NCBI GenBank assembly: GCA_963575745.1 | Contig: CAUYUJ010015743.1 | Location: 1-64,000, forward strand | Reading direction: 5' to 3' | DNA from: Prorocentrum cordatum | Lineage: Eukaryota; Sar; Dinophyceae; Prorocentrales; Prorocentraceae | Length of the DNA: 64,000 bases | In this document: positions 30,201-40,510 of the stretch, one piece after another | How the letters are laid out: each line of letters opens with the position of its first letter | How positions within the stretch are numbered: position 1 is the stretch's first letter | The notes under the pieces: generated by a model | Seen by the model: only the letters and a program-made list of their open reading frames with translations | Told to the model about the DNA's origin: nothing | Databases searched by the model: none | Position numbers and translations under genes: made by a program

Positions 30201-31194
30201 TGCCTTTGGTATAAGTTATGATACGCTGCGCACACTTGAGGGAGAAGCCCTTCGGGCATTCGGAAAGTGGAGGGAATGTGGAGTTATGAAACGCTGGAGG
30301 TCAGGAGGGCAAGCGATCGGACAACGCTGTTGGCAGACACCCTTTCATGAGTTCTTCGGCCCACGGTGGTGGGAAGTATTCCAAGGCGGTCATCATGCCT
30401 TCATGCAGTTTGCAACTCATCATTGTACACCCTCTATGCTTAGACTTTTCCAGAAGAAATGCAAAGGTATCCATGATGGTAACGCCCCCGTTTTTCTGGC
30501 CGAACGTAATGAGGAGTATGTTGCTACAGAGGATGATTCTCCCGCTGCACGCCTGCGATTCAGTAAGAGATTGGCAATCCACAACATGAAGAGCACGTGT
30601 TGGGACGTGACTTCAGGAGGCGTGCCGTTGGAGATCACTGGAGATTCTCTTCTTATCATTTGCTGGCTCTGCGGCCTCTGGAAGGCAGATAATCACTTAT
30701 ACCAGAGACGTGTTGATAATATGATTAATGCTTTGGAAGGAATGTGTTGTATGTATGGTGTGAGACCTGCTGAAGCAGGACGCGATCTTTTCAAACATGA
30801 GTTTCGGGAATGGAATGAGAAAGCCGACCTCCTTACCCACCAGGCCCGCGAGGGCCACCAATACACGAACGAACAGTACCAGTTGCAGCCATACGAACAG
30901 TCATGCTATGAACCTTGCCTCATCAAAGCGGGCTTTGATGGTGGTGTGTGCAGCCTGGGAGCAGGAAGTGGAGCTTGGATTCAGATTGGACTGCGTTCTC
31001 GATTCTCCCATCTCTCGCCTACCTCTTCCTTCAGTGAGTCCCCACAGATTATCTTCAAAGACGTTTACGTTTGCTCCTTCGCTCTCCAAGACGGGTCCAC
31101 AGTGACGGATACGGAACTCTCCGCTGCAGAGTGCGTCATCGCAGCACTCCCACGGGTTTTGCAGGCCTATTTCAGCGATAAGTTGTGTGATTGA
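27232..31194 (+). CDS. LINE-1 ORF2: APE endonuclease, reverse transcriptase, permuted RNase H
   Basis: An uninterrupted frame of 1,320 codons counted from TTG 27232; it is open from 27202, just after the ORF1 TGA. Endonuclease (aa 1-270): CWNLD (Asn5), Gln33-Glu34, Asp139-x-Asn141, Asp231 in LDYILVP, and SDH 262-264. Pre-RT region IKHLVVEGQETEDREVW (about 422-438). Reverse transcriptase (about 485-800): motif A ADILQAFDH (Asp633), motif B RTGGAEGPLGFNL (Glu696 where Gln is usual), motif C WADN (749-752) instead of YADD. C-terminal RNase H motifs come in permuted order: GDSLL (Asp1138), EWNEKAD (Asp1199), FDGG (Asp1236), DTELSAAE (Glu1295). The first Met (codon 23) lies after the catalytic Asn5, so translation from AUG would lose endonuclease motif I. 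Function: target-primed reverse transcription. Confidence 0.93.
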   Translation: MGCWNLDKAGENNFRGVEALNHMRACGGLFALQEAQNIIHADAARLGWQIKHSACRKAGLIFDRSWASTSREFITTFSRFAIGVFGTSISPLVVCSLYLPDSHREDCEAEYELTLERVSATFTSLRHRYSQASFVCLLDGNVELPPLCELECNGELYLATGEGLRKEVRTLACGTEERERINRRRRMMEMLLGFMQTHMFKAANTFSADRRPTWEAWGEQRSFGRIQKVLDYILVPSRWECSECEVSWCYARGGRRNRSRLSDHALLTGLFASPGRVIVRRDHRERAEPPAPSLVGYRCVTWGDEFNARRRVDRSLGDVVFRGIPARSLEMEPASLPCTLIQSFVAAPDVDFTTTQSGKQRPPVRPIELTRLLERWRELPPGTTPEEKKRLRSELNLHRRRYRREVAAWKCPLNRRKIRHYIKHLVVEGQETEDREVWRKELDSFCRNKLSSDQMREENASMMEEIKGKAREELGSSTYSTITMALLGRGRARLRTQRATGPDRVPCEVLKCLPWTVLRNIRRLFNDILHMRTPYPSSWRDILISFMPKLPGITDLRDGRLLCMQNAIARWYSTCIVILVEQHVERNGLFRPLGLYGFQSNRTTNEITASLKHIGQHASTWGKGETAHLANADILQAFDHCTVANVRRGLQHAHVPYHLQYAFLDPLCDSVGTVCHESIEVESVRWDRCIRTGGAEGPLGFNLIIAAMWQETFRQWDTQNIGYQVCFKTGDSMESGKSSYTSVVNHFVWADNCYILARSREELARMIHDLTVRLHDFGMRWKPSSLLYMVFGADAARDAEGLILSSADLLVPFQNDVMRFRRVTEMTVLGVQLFSDYKYSSHLDVDSRIEAARRTFYSQAGYFRNTSTSLKEKFQRYQQKVQSIALFGAGGCTADKDSLHALHAFEGRCLCFMLRCRREPDESHATWNERRYSDARLRFAEAGYHSLVQRFLRAQWLLAKDVSAYAQRLYQGEDMREEHRAWSDARMCLIAFGISYDTLRTLEGEALRAFGKWRECGVMKRWRSGGQAIGQRCWQTPFHEFFGPRWWEVFQGGHHAFMQFATHHCTPSMLRLFQKKCKGIHDGNAPVFLAERNEEYVATEDDSPAARLRFSKRLAIHNMKSTCWDVTSGGVPLEITGDSLLIICWLCGLWKADNHLYQRRVDNMINALEGMCCMYGVRPAEAGRDLFKHEFREWNEKADLLTHQAREGHQYTNEQYQLQPYEQSCYEPCLIKAGFDGGVCSLGAGSGAWIQIGLRSRFSHLSPTSSFSESPQIIFKDVYVCSFALQDGSTVTDTELSAAECVIAALPRVLQAYFSDKLCD

Positions 31195-31404
31195 TGATTC
31201 TCTTTCGTGTGTTGCCTTCATGCGTGCACACATTGTGTTGATGTACACACACCTTATAAGAGCTGCCAGAGGCTACCGCCGAAGCCGCCCCCCACGTGCT
31301 TGGCGTGGTGAGGCTTTCGCCTTAGCCGCTCGGTGGCCCGCGTTTGGCGTGCCCGCCCGCCTCGGACTGGACGGGGCCCTAGGGCCCGTGTGTCCGCGAA
31401 AAAA
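31195..31404 (+). other. LINE-1 3' UTR with terminal stem-loop
   Basis: About 200 nt. It shares TATAAGAGCTG with the LINE-3 3' UTR. Near the end a stem-loop (31369-31395) has outer arms GGAC/GTCC and an inner perfect palindrome GGGCCCTAGGGCCC (31374-31387). The A6 tract and the target follow. Stem-loops in this position are RT recognition elements in some LINE families; that role here is inference. Confidence 0.7.
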
Positions 31405-31742
31405 CCAAGGTTGACGGTTTACCGCCGGCGCCCAGTGATAACTTTTGGGTGGTTTTGCGAAAATTTGAAAGATATTTGACCATTTATTTTGAGAAAGCAG
31501 ATTTTTACGCCGAGCATTGGCGTATGAACTCCTCTCTGACAGCAGCTCAGCTCTCTCGATGCATTTTTGCATGAGTTGACTTCCAGGAACTGAGCGAATA
31601 TGATCATCGAAAAAATTGAATTTCAAGATTTTCGAAAAATCTCTATTTTCCACTCTGTGTCGATTCTCTGCACTCATACCAGTGAGAGGAGCTCTACGAG
31701 GTTCCGGGCGGTGACGAGGTTGACGGTTCACCGCCGGCGCCA
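31405..31742 (+). repeat. Right half of the split S8 hairpin, then a J module
   Basis: Target DNA resumes at CCAAGGTTGACGG with the right stem arm TTACCGCCGG at 31419-31428 and CGCCCAGT. A J module follows (atttttacgccgagcattggcgtatgaactcc) and ends in a TGA/TCA-class hairpin at about 31705-31737, whose left arm is mutated (CGGGCGGTGA). Confidence 0.8.
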
Positions 31743-32761
31743 GTTCCGGGGCGCTGGAGAGCTAGTTGGCAAGAAAAATCTCGACGGACCTTTTGCTGAC
31801 TTTTGGTCGGTTGAAAATTTTGTTCTCGAAATTCAAAAATTCGTTTGAGCTCTAGTATTTTTTCCCGTGATATTCGATCTTATTCCCGCTCGCCATCTTG
31901 ATCTCAGCTCGATCGGGTAACTTTTACTGCCAAAAAGCACTCCGGCGGGATCGGCCGTTTCGAGTCATCTTGATACGCGCTGTCGGTTTTCTCGAGATAA
32001 CTCGAGCTCCAGGACAGCTACGGAGCTGGTAAGCACAGCTCATCGATGTAGAATGATTAGGCGCGTTCGCTTGTTGAATCCAGAGGTCTGAAGTCGGTCT
32101 GCTAGCCGAGCTAGGTCCGCAAATCTATTCGTTTTATTCGACTCATCGTAGCAGACGCTCTAGGTTTTCTGAACTTAACTCGTGCTGTACGGCAGTTAGA
32201 GAGCTCATAGTCCCAGAAATCGATTTGGAATCATCAGGCGCGTTCGTCTGTCCAATCGAGAGCTCTGAACTCGGCCTGCTGCCCGAGCTAGGTTCGCAAA
32301 ACTATGCGTATTGTTCGAGTCATCTTGAGAAGTGCTCTCGGTTTTCTGCTTTTAACTCGTGCTGGGGGATGGCTAGAGTGCTGCTGGTCACAGATCGATT
32401 TCCAGACATCAGGCGCGTCCGTCTGTCGAACCCAGATCTCGGAACTCGGTCTGCTTCTCAGAGCTGCTGTCGGTTTTCTCGCTCGGGCGGTAGGGGGGCT
32501 GCAGGGCTGGTAATTGCAGGAGTCGTTTCGCAGACATCAGACGCGTCCGTCTGTCGCATTCAGAGGTCTGAATTCGGTTTGATACTCGAGCTGGGTTGCC
32601 AAATTGTTCGTTTTCTGTCAGAGTCATCTTAAGAGGTCTGAAATCGCTTGGGCTGAAAAACTAGTTGTTCTCTGGAATTTTTCCCACATCATATACTGTC
32701 AGGAAGCTCTACGAGTCCCCCGGCGGTAAGAAAGGTTGACGGTTTACCGCCGGCGCCCAGT
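31743..32761 (+). repeat. Satellite higher-order unit S9
   Basis: Head ttccggggcgctggagagctagttggcaag, about five monomers including a truncated one near 32,450, and terminal hairpin 32720-32753 with CGCCCAGT. Confidence 0.8.
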
Positions 32762-33956
32762 TTCCCGTTCCCGAGATTCTCTTCGCTCCCCGGATTTTGG
32801 ACGCTACCAATGGTGTGTGTCCTTTTTGCTCTCCGGGTTTTGGACGCGACCAAGTGGACGCTACGACTGGTCGGTTGAAAGCTTTGTTCTCGAAATTAAA
32901 ACATTCGTAACTCGTAGAGCTTCCCTTAGCAAGTTATTGCTGGAAGCTAAGAGTAATTCCGTCGCGCTGGAGAGGTAGTTGGTTCGAAAAATCTCGACGG
33001 AACTTTTGCTGACTTTTGGTCGGTTGAAAATTTTGTTCTCGGATTCCAACAACTCGTTTGAGCTGTAGTATTTTTTCCCGTGATCTTCGATCTTATTTCC
33101 GCTCGCCATCTTGATCTCAGCTCGATCGGGTGAATATTACTATCGAAAAACACTGTGGCGGGATCGGCCGTTTTGAGTCATCTTGATACGCGCTGACGGT
33201 TTTCTAAACATAACTCGAGCTTTAGGACAGCTACAAAGCTGATAAGGACAGCTAATCGATGTGGAATGATCAGGCGCGTTCGCCTGTTCAATCCAGAGGT
33301 CTAAACTCGGTCTGTTAGCCAAGCTAGGTCCCCAATCTTATTCGTATTATTCGAGTCATCTTGACATGAACTCTCGGTTTTCTGTACTTAACTCGAGTTG
33401 TAGGACAGCTACAGCGCTGATGTTTACAGAAACTGATTCAGAATCATCAGTTGCGTTTGTCTGTCGAATCCAGAGCTCTGAACTCGGTCTGCTGCCCGAT
33501 CTAGAATCGCGAAACTATTCGTATTGGTCGAGTCATCTTGAGAAGTGCTCTCGGTTTTCTTCACTCAACTCGCGCTGAGGGGGGCTACAGTGCTGGTGGT
33601 CACAGGAATCGATTTGAAGACATCAGGCGCGTCCGTCTGTCGAATCCAGAGCTCGGAACCCGGTCTGCTGCCCGAACTAGGTTTGCGAAACTACTGTATT
33701 GTTCGAGTCATCCTGAGAGGTGCTGTCGGTTTTCTGCACTTAACTCGGGCTGTAGGGGGGCTGCAGGGCTAGTAATGACAGAAGTCGATTTGCAGACATC
33801 AGACGGGCCTGCCTGTCGCATTCAGAGATAAAAACACATTCACTATGAGTCGGAATGTTGGTAGATGCTGTCGGTTTTCTCAACTTAAGTCGAGCTAGGA
33901 AGCTCTACGAGTCTCATGGCGGTAACCAAGGTTGACGGTTTACCGCCGGCGCCCAG
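32762..33956 (+). repeat. B-family end fragments, E module and satellite unit S10
   Basis: 32,762-32,875 holds three GGATTTTGGACGCTACCAA / GGGTTTTGGACGC boundary fragments of B/C units. An E module starts at 32910. From its first 15 bp (ACTCGTAGAGCTTCC, 32910-32924) to GGAAGCTCTACGAGT (33898-33912) the satellite unit is bounded by a perfect 15-bp inverted repeat. The terminal hairpin near 33,916-33,949 has a damaged left arm (CATGGCGGTAA). Confidence 0.75.
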
Positions 33957-34668
33957 TTTCAGTTCTAGTATTCCTTCCCGTGATATTGGATCTTATTCCC
34001 GCTCGCCATCTTTATCTCAGCTCGATCCGGTGAATACTACTATCGGAAAGCACTGTGGTGGGATCGGCCGTTTGAAGTCATCTTGATACGCGCTGACGGT
34101 TTTCTGAACCTATCTCAAGCTTCAGGGCAGCTACAGAGCTGGTAAGGACAGCTAATTGATGTAGAATGATCGGGCGCGTTCGTCTGTTGAATCCAGAGGT
34201 CTGAAATCGGTCTCTCAGCCGAGCTAGGTCCGCCTATTCGTATTATCCGAGTCGTCTTGACGGAAACTCTCCGTTTTCTGTACTTAACTCGAGCTTTAGG
34301 ACAGCTACAGAGCTGATATCTACAGAAACCGATTCAGAATCATCAGTTGCGTTTGTCTGTCGAAATCATAGCTCTGAACTCGGTCTGCTGCCCGATCTAG
34401 AATCGCGAAACTATTCGTATTGGTCGAGTCATCTTGAGAAGTGCTCTCGGTTTACTGCACTCACGCTGAGGGGGGGGCTAGAGTGCTGGTTGTCACAGGA
34501 ATCGATTCGAAGACATCAGCCGCGTCCGCCTGTCGAATCCCGAGCTCGAAACTCGGTCTGCTGCCCGAATCAGGTCTGCGAAACTACTGTATTGTTCGAG
34601 TCATCCTAAGAGCTGCTGTCGGTTTTCTGCACTCAACTCGGGCTGTAGAGGGCTGCAGGGTTGGTAAT
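33957..34668 (+). repeat. Satellite unit S11, 3'-truncated
   Basis: About four monomers without a terminal hairpin. The last monomer runs at about 34,668 (ggctgcagggttggtaatgg) directly into the middle of a J module (gtctctctgtcttcgtatgcgctctg), a chimeric junction. Confidence 0.7.
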
Positions 34669-35957
34669 GGGTCTCTCTGTCTTCGTATGCGCTCTGTAGG
34701 TGGATTTTTACTATCAAAACACTTGAAGGATCTTCATGTCGACACGAAGAACATATTTTCCCTTTTTTTCGAGAATACTTCGAGAAGCTCTCTCTTTCAA
34801 CTCTTACGCGTGAAGAAGCTCTACGAGGTTCCCGGCGTTGACCAGTTTGACAGTTCACTTCCAGCGCCAGTACCTCGTAGAGCTCTTCGGCATCGATGAG
34901 CTAGAGGAATTCTGGCGCGGGCTGAAGCTAGTTGGTCGACCCGGCCAGAAAGAACGAAGTGACAACTTTTGGGTGGTTTTGCATTTTTTTGACAATTCAT
35001 TTTGAGAAAGCAGATTGTTTGCACCTGTAGTGGTATAAGACGCGTGTGCCAGTGAACTTTCCAGGTCGGTAGCTGGAGTATTACTATCAAAACACTTGGA
35101 AGAACCGACGTTCGACAAAAACAGAAAAATGTGATTTTTCGATTTTTGAGACAGTGGTGACTTTGGGTCGGTTTTGGTAAGATTTGAAAGATATTTGACA
35201 ATTCATTTTAAGAAACCAGATTTTTCTCACGTGTAGTGGTTATGCCGCGTCTGCCAGTAATTTTCAGGTCCGTAGCTGCAATATTACTATCAAAGAACTT
35301 GCAGGAACCGCTTTTGGATGGAACCGAAAAATCGTATTTTTTCGAATTTTTCGGCTCTCGCTTTAGAAGCTCCCTTCATGTTTGCCGAGGAGCGCTGTGC
35401 AAGAAAAGAGCTCTACGAGATGCCCGGCGGCAACCTGGTTGACGGTTTACCGCCGGTTCCCAGTCCGTCCCCAAAGGGTCTCTTCGCTCTTCGGGTTTTG
35501 GACGCTACCAATGATTCGTAGAGCTTCCCTAAGCTAGCAACTGGAAGCTTAAGAGTCTTACCTCGTAGAGCTCTTCGGCATCGATGAGCTAGAGGAATTT
35601 CGGCGCGGGGTGGAGCTAGTTGGCCCACCCGGCTGGAACGAAGAATGTGACAACTTTTCGGTGGTTTTGCAAATATTTGAAAGACATTAGACCATTTAAT
35701 TTGAGAAAGCAGATTTTTCGCATCTGTAGATGACTATGAGGGCCTCTCAGTCTTAATATGAGTTCTCTAGATGCACTTTTACTATCAAAACACTTGGCGA
35801 AACCAACTTCATGTCGACCTGAAAAAAATCATGTTTTCTCTTTTTCGAGAAATGCTTCCAGAAGTCCTCTCTTTTGATGCTGAGCACTTTACGCGTGCAA
35901 GGAGCTCTACGAGGTTTCCGGCGGTGAGCAGGTTGACGGTACACCGCCGGCGCCAGT
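34669..35957 (+). repeat. J, F and class III hairpin modules
   Basis: A J remnant ends in a decayed hairpin near 34,835-34,867. Then come reversed F (34,872-34,960) and J copies, one ending in a class III hairpin at about 35422-35455 (CCCGGCGGCAACCTGGTTGA.. with 3' flank GGTTCCCAGT). After an E/F pair, another J ends in the hairpin 35918-35950. No gene. Confidence 0.65.
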
Positions 35958-38900
35958 TCGGACGCGCTGGCGGGCCAGTCGGCTCGAAAAATCTCGACTG
36001 AACTTTTGCTGACTTTTGCTCAGTTGAAAATTATGTTCTCGAAATTCAACCATTCGTTGGAGCTCTAGTATTTTTTCCCGTCATATTCGATCTTATTCCC
36101 GCTCGCCATCTTGATCTCAGCCCGATCGGGTGAATATTACTATCGAAAAGCACTGTGGCGGGATCGGCCGTTTCGAGTCATCTTGATACGCGCTGACGGT
36201 TTTCTGAATATAACTCGAGCTTTAGGACAGCTACAGAGCTGGTAAGCACAGCTGATCGATCCAGAATGATTACGCGCGTTCGCCTGTTGAATCCAGAGGT
36301 CTGAACTGGTCTGTTAGCCTAGCTAGGTCCGCAAACCTATTCGTATTATTCGAGTCATCTTGACAGGAACTCTCGGTTTTCTGTACTTAACTCGAGCTGT
36401 AGGACAGCTACAGAGCTGATATCTACAGAAACCTATTCAGAATCAGCAGTTGCGTTTGTCTGTCGAATCCAGAGCTCTGAATTCGGTCTGCTGCGCGATC
36501 TAGAATCACGAAACTATTCGTATTGTTCGAGTCATCTTGAGAAGTGCTCTCGGTTTTCTTCACTCAACTCGCGCTGAGGGGGGCTACAGTGCTGGTGGTC
36601 ACAGGAATCGATTTGAAGACATCAGGCGCGTCCGCCTGTCGAATCGAGAGCTCGGAACTGGGTCTGCTGCCCGAATTAGGTCTGCGAAACTATTGTATTG
36701 TTCGAGTCATCCTGAGAGGTGCTGTCGGTTTTCTGCACTTAACTCGAGCTGTAGGGGGGCTCCAGGGCTGGTAATGACAGGAGTCGATTCGCAGACATTA
36801 GACGCGTCCGCCTGCCGCATTCAGAGGTAAAAAAATATTCACTATGAGTCGGAATGTTGGTAGGTGCTGTCGGTTTTCTCAACTTAAGTCGAGCTAGAAG
36901 GCTCTGCAAGTCTCCCGGCGGTAACCAAGGTTGACGGTTTACCGCCGGCGCCCAGATCCAGGGCGCTGGAGAGCTAGTTGGCAAGAAAATTCTCGACGGA
37001 CCTTTTGGTGACTTTTGGTCGGGTGAAAATAACTCGTAGAGCTTCCCTTAGCAAGTTGTTGCTGGAAGCTTGAGAGTAATTCCGGGGCGCTGGAGAGCTA
37101 GTTGGCAAGAAAAATCTCGACGGACCTTTTGGTGACTTTTGGTCGGTTGAACATTTTGTTCTCGAATTTCAACCATTCGTTAGGGCTCTTTTTTTTTTCC
37201 CGTGATATTCAATATTATTCCCGCTCGCCATCTTGATCTCAGCTCGATCGGGTACCTTTTACTGCCAAAAAGCACTCCGGCGGGATCGGCCGTTTCGAGT
37301 CATCTTGTCACGCGGTGACGGTTTTCTTAAGATAACCCGAGCTTTGGGACAGCTACAGAGCTGGTAAGCACACCTAATCGATTCAGAATGATCAGGCACG
37401 TTTGCCTGTTGAACCCAGATGTCTGAACTCGATCTGCTAGCCGAGCTAGGTCCGCAAACCTATTCGTATTATTCGAGTCATCTTGATAGACGCTCTCGGT
37501 TTTCTGTACTTAACTCGAGCTACAGGGCAGCTACAGAGCTGATACGTACAGAATCTGTTTCGGAATCATCAGTGGCCGTTGTCTCTGGAATCCAGAGCTC
37601 TGAACTCGGTCTGCTGCCCGATCTAGAATCGCGAAACTATTCGTATTGTTCGAGTCATCTTGAGAGATGCTGTCGGTTCTCTGCACTTAACTCGGGCTGT
37701 AGGGGGGCTGCATGGCTGGAATCATGGAATCGGTTCGGAGGCATCAGGCGCGTCCGCCTTTCGAATCGAGAGCTCCGAACTCTGTCTGCTGCCCGAACTA
37801 GGTCCGCGAAACTATTCGTATTCTTCGAGTCATCCTGAGAGGTGCTGTCGGTTTCCTGCACTTAACTCGGGCTGTAGGGAGGGCTGCAGGGCTGGTAATC
37901 ACAGGAATCGATTCAGAGACATCAGACGCGTCCGCCTGTCGCATGCAGAGGTCCGAACTCGGTCTGATACTCGAGCTAGGTTTGCCAAACTATGCGTATT
38001 GTTCGAGTCATCTTGAGAGGTGCTGTCGATTTACGCACGTAACTCGGGCTGTAGGAGAGCTACAGAGCTCGTGCAGAAGACAATCCAGAAGCATCGGGGG
38101 CGTTCGGCTGTTGCATCCGAGAGATCTGAATTTGCTTGGGCTGAAAAACTATTCGTTCTCTGCAATTTTTCTCGACGTTATATGTTGTCAGGAAGCTCTA
38201 CGAGTCCCCCGGCGGTAAGAAAGGTTGACGGTTTACCGCCGGTGCCCAGTTTTGTTCTCGAAATTCAACAATTCGTTTGAGCTCTAGTATTTTTTCCTAT
38301 GATGCTCGATCTTATTCCCGCTCACCATTTTGATCTCAGCTCGATCGGGTACCTTTTACTGCCAAAAAGCAGGTCGGTTTTCTCAAGATAACTCGAGCTT
38401 TAGGACAGCTACAGAGCTGGTAAGCACAGCTAATCGATTCAGAAGGATCAGGCGCGTTCGCCTGTACAATCCAGAGTCTGAATTCGGTCTGCTAGCTAGG
38501 TCCGCAAACCTATTCGTATTATTCGAGTCATCTTGACAGACGCTTTCGGTTTTTTGTACTTAACTCGAGCTACAGGACAGCTACAGAGCTGATACGTACA
38601 GAATCTGTTTCGGAATCATAAGTGTCCGTTGTCTTCCGAATCCAGAGCTCTGAACTCGGTCTGCTGCCCGATCTAGAACCGCGAAACTATTTGTATTGTT
38701 CGAGTAATCTTGAGAGATGCTGTCGGTTCTCTGCACTTAACTCGGGCTGTAGGGAGGCTGCATGGCTGGTAATCACTGGAATCGATTCGGAGACATCAGG
38801 CGCGTCCGCCTTTCGGATCCAGAGCTCCGAACTCTGTCTGCTGCTCGAACTAGGTCCGCGAAACTATTCGTATTGTTCGAGTCATCCTGAGAGGTGCTGT

Positions 38901-40510
38901 CGGTTTCCTGCACTTAACTCGGGCTGTAGGGGGGGCTGCAGGGCTGGTAATCACAGGAATCGATTCAGAGACATCAGACGCGTCCGCCTGTCGCATGCAG
39001 AGGTCTGAACTCGGTCTGATACTCGAGCTAGGTTTGCCAAGCTATTCGTATTGTTCGAGTCATCTTGAGAGATGCTGTCGATTTACGCACGTAACTCGGG
39101 CTGTAGGAGAGCTACAGAGCTCGTGCAGAAGACAATCCAGAAGCATCGGGGGCGTTCGGCTGTTGCATCCGAGAGATCTGAAATTGCTTGGGCTGAAAAA
39201 GTATTTTTTCGGTGTATTTTTTTTCGACATTATATGTTGTCAGGAAGCTCTACGAGTCCCCCGGCGGTAACAAAGGTTGACGGTTTACCGCGGGCGCCCA
39301 GTAACTCGTAGAGCTTCCCTTAGCAAGTTATTGCTGGAAGCTTAAGAGTAATTCCGGGGCGCTGGAGAGCTAGTTGGCAAGAAAAATCTCGACGGACCTT
39401 TTGGTGACTTTTGGTCGGTTGAAAATTTTGTTCTCGAAATTTGTTTGAGCTCTAGTATTTTTTCCCATGATATTCGATCTTATTCCCGCTCGCCATCTTG
39501 ATCTCAGCTTGATTGGGTACCTTTTACTGCCAAAAAGCAGGCAGGCGGGATCGGCCGTTTCAAGTCATCTTGAGACGCGATGACGGTTTTCTGAAGATAA
39601 CTCGAGCTTCAGGACAGCTACAGAGCTGGCAAGCACAGCTAATCGATTCGGAATGATCAGGCGCGTTCGCCTGTTGAATCTAGAGGTCTGAACTCGGTCT
39701 GCTAGCCGAGCTAGGTCCGGAAACCTATTCGTATTATTCGGGTCATCTTGACAGACGCTCTCGGTTTTCTGTACTTAACTCGAGCTATAGGACAGCTACA
39801 GAGCTGATACTTACAGAAACCGATTCAGAATCATCAGTCGCGTTTGTCTGTTGAATCCAGAACTCTGAACTCGGTCTGCTGCTCGATCTAGAATCGCGAA
39901 ACTATCCGTATTGTTCGAGTCATCTTGAGAAGTGCTCTCGGTTTTCTGCACTCAACTCGGACTGGGGTGGGGCTAGAGTGCTGGTGGTCACATGAATCGA
40001 TTTGAAGACATGAGGCGCGTTCGCCTGTCGAATCTAGAGCTCGGAACTCGGTCTGCTGGCCGAACTAGTCTACGAAACTATTGTATTGTTCGAGTCATCC
40101 TGAGAGGTGCTGTCGATTTACGCACGTAACTCGGGCTGTAGGGGGGGCTGCAGGGCTGGTAATCACAGGAATCGATTCGGAGACATCAGGCGCGTCCGCC
40201 TGTCGAATCCAGAGCTCTGAACTCGGTCTGATACTCGAGCTAGGTTAACCAAACTGTTCGTTTTCTTAGAGTCATCTTGAGAGGTGCTGTCGATATACGC
40301 ACGTAACTCGGGCTGTAAGAGAGCTACAGAGCTCGTGAAGAAGACAATCCAGAAGCATCGGGGGCGTTCGGCTGTTGCATCGAGAGGTCTGGAATCGCTT
40401 GGGCTGAAAACTATTCGTTCTCTGCATTTTTTCCACATTATATATTGTCAGGAAGCTCTACGAGTCCTCCGGCGGTAAGAAAGGTTGACGGTTTACCGCC
40501 GGCGCCCAGT
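35958..40510 (+). repeat. Satellite higher-order units S12-S15
   Basis: S12 ends at hairpin 36915-36948, S13 at 38209-38242, S14 at 39261-39294 (right arm mutated to TTACCGCGGG) and S15 at 40469-40502. S13 and S15 contain E modules at their heads. From ACTCGTAGAGCTTCC (37032-37046; 39304-39318) to GGAAGCTCTACGAGT (38191-38205; 40451-40465) each is about 1.16-1.17 kb flanked by perfect 15-bp inverted repeats. Parts of S13 and S14 are near-identical (about 37,600-38,240 versus 38,650-39,290), suggesting unequal exchange. Confidence 0.85.

Larger units (their letters stand above)
25659..31404 (+). mobile_element. LINE-1: non-LTR retrotransposon, nearly intact
   Basis: Starts at a spliced-leader relict (GGCTCAAG 25659-25666 and 25673-25680) abutting target CTCCC, and ends in a 6-A tract (31399-31404). 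It carries ORF1 (about 25,846-27,201, one internal TAA) and ORF2 (27,202/27,232-31,194) in a single frame, then a 200-nt 3' UTR with a terminal stem-loop. It sits in the S8 hairpin: the left side stops at CCCGGC and the right side resumes at CCAAGGTTGACGG. Relative to intact copies (CCCGGCGGTAACCAAGG) there is no target-site duplication but a loss of roughly GGT(AA). It is the same family and insertion site as LINE-3. Confidence 0.93.
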
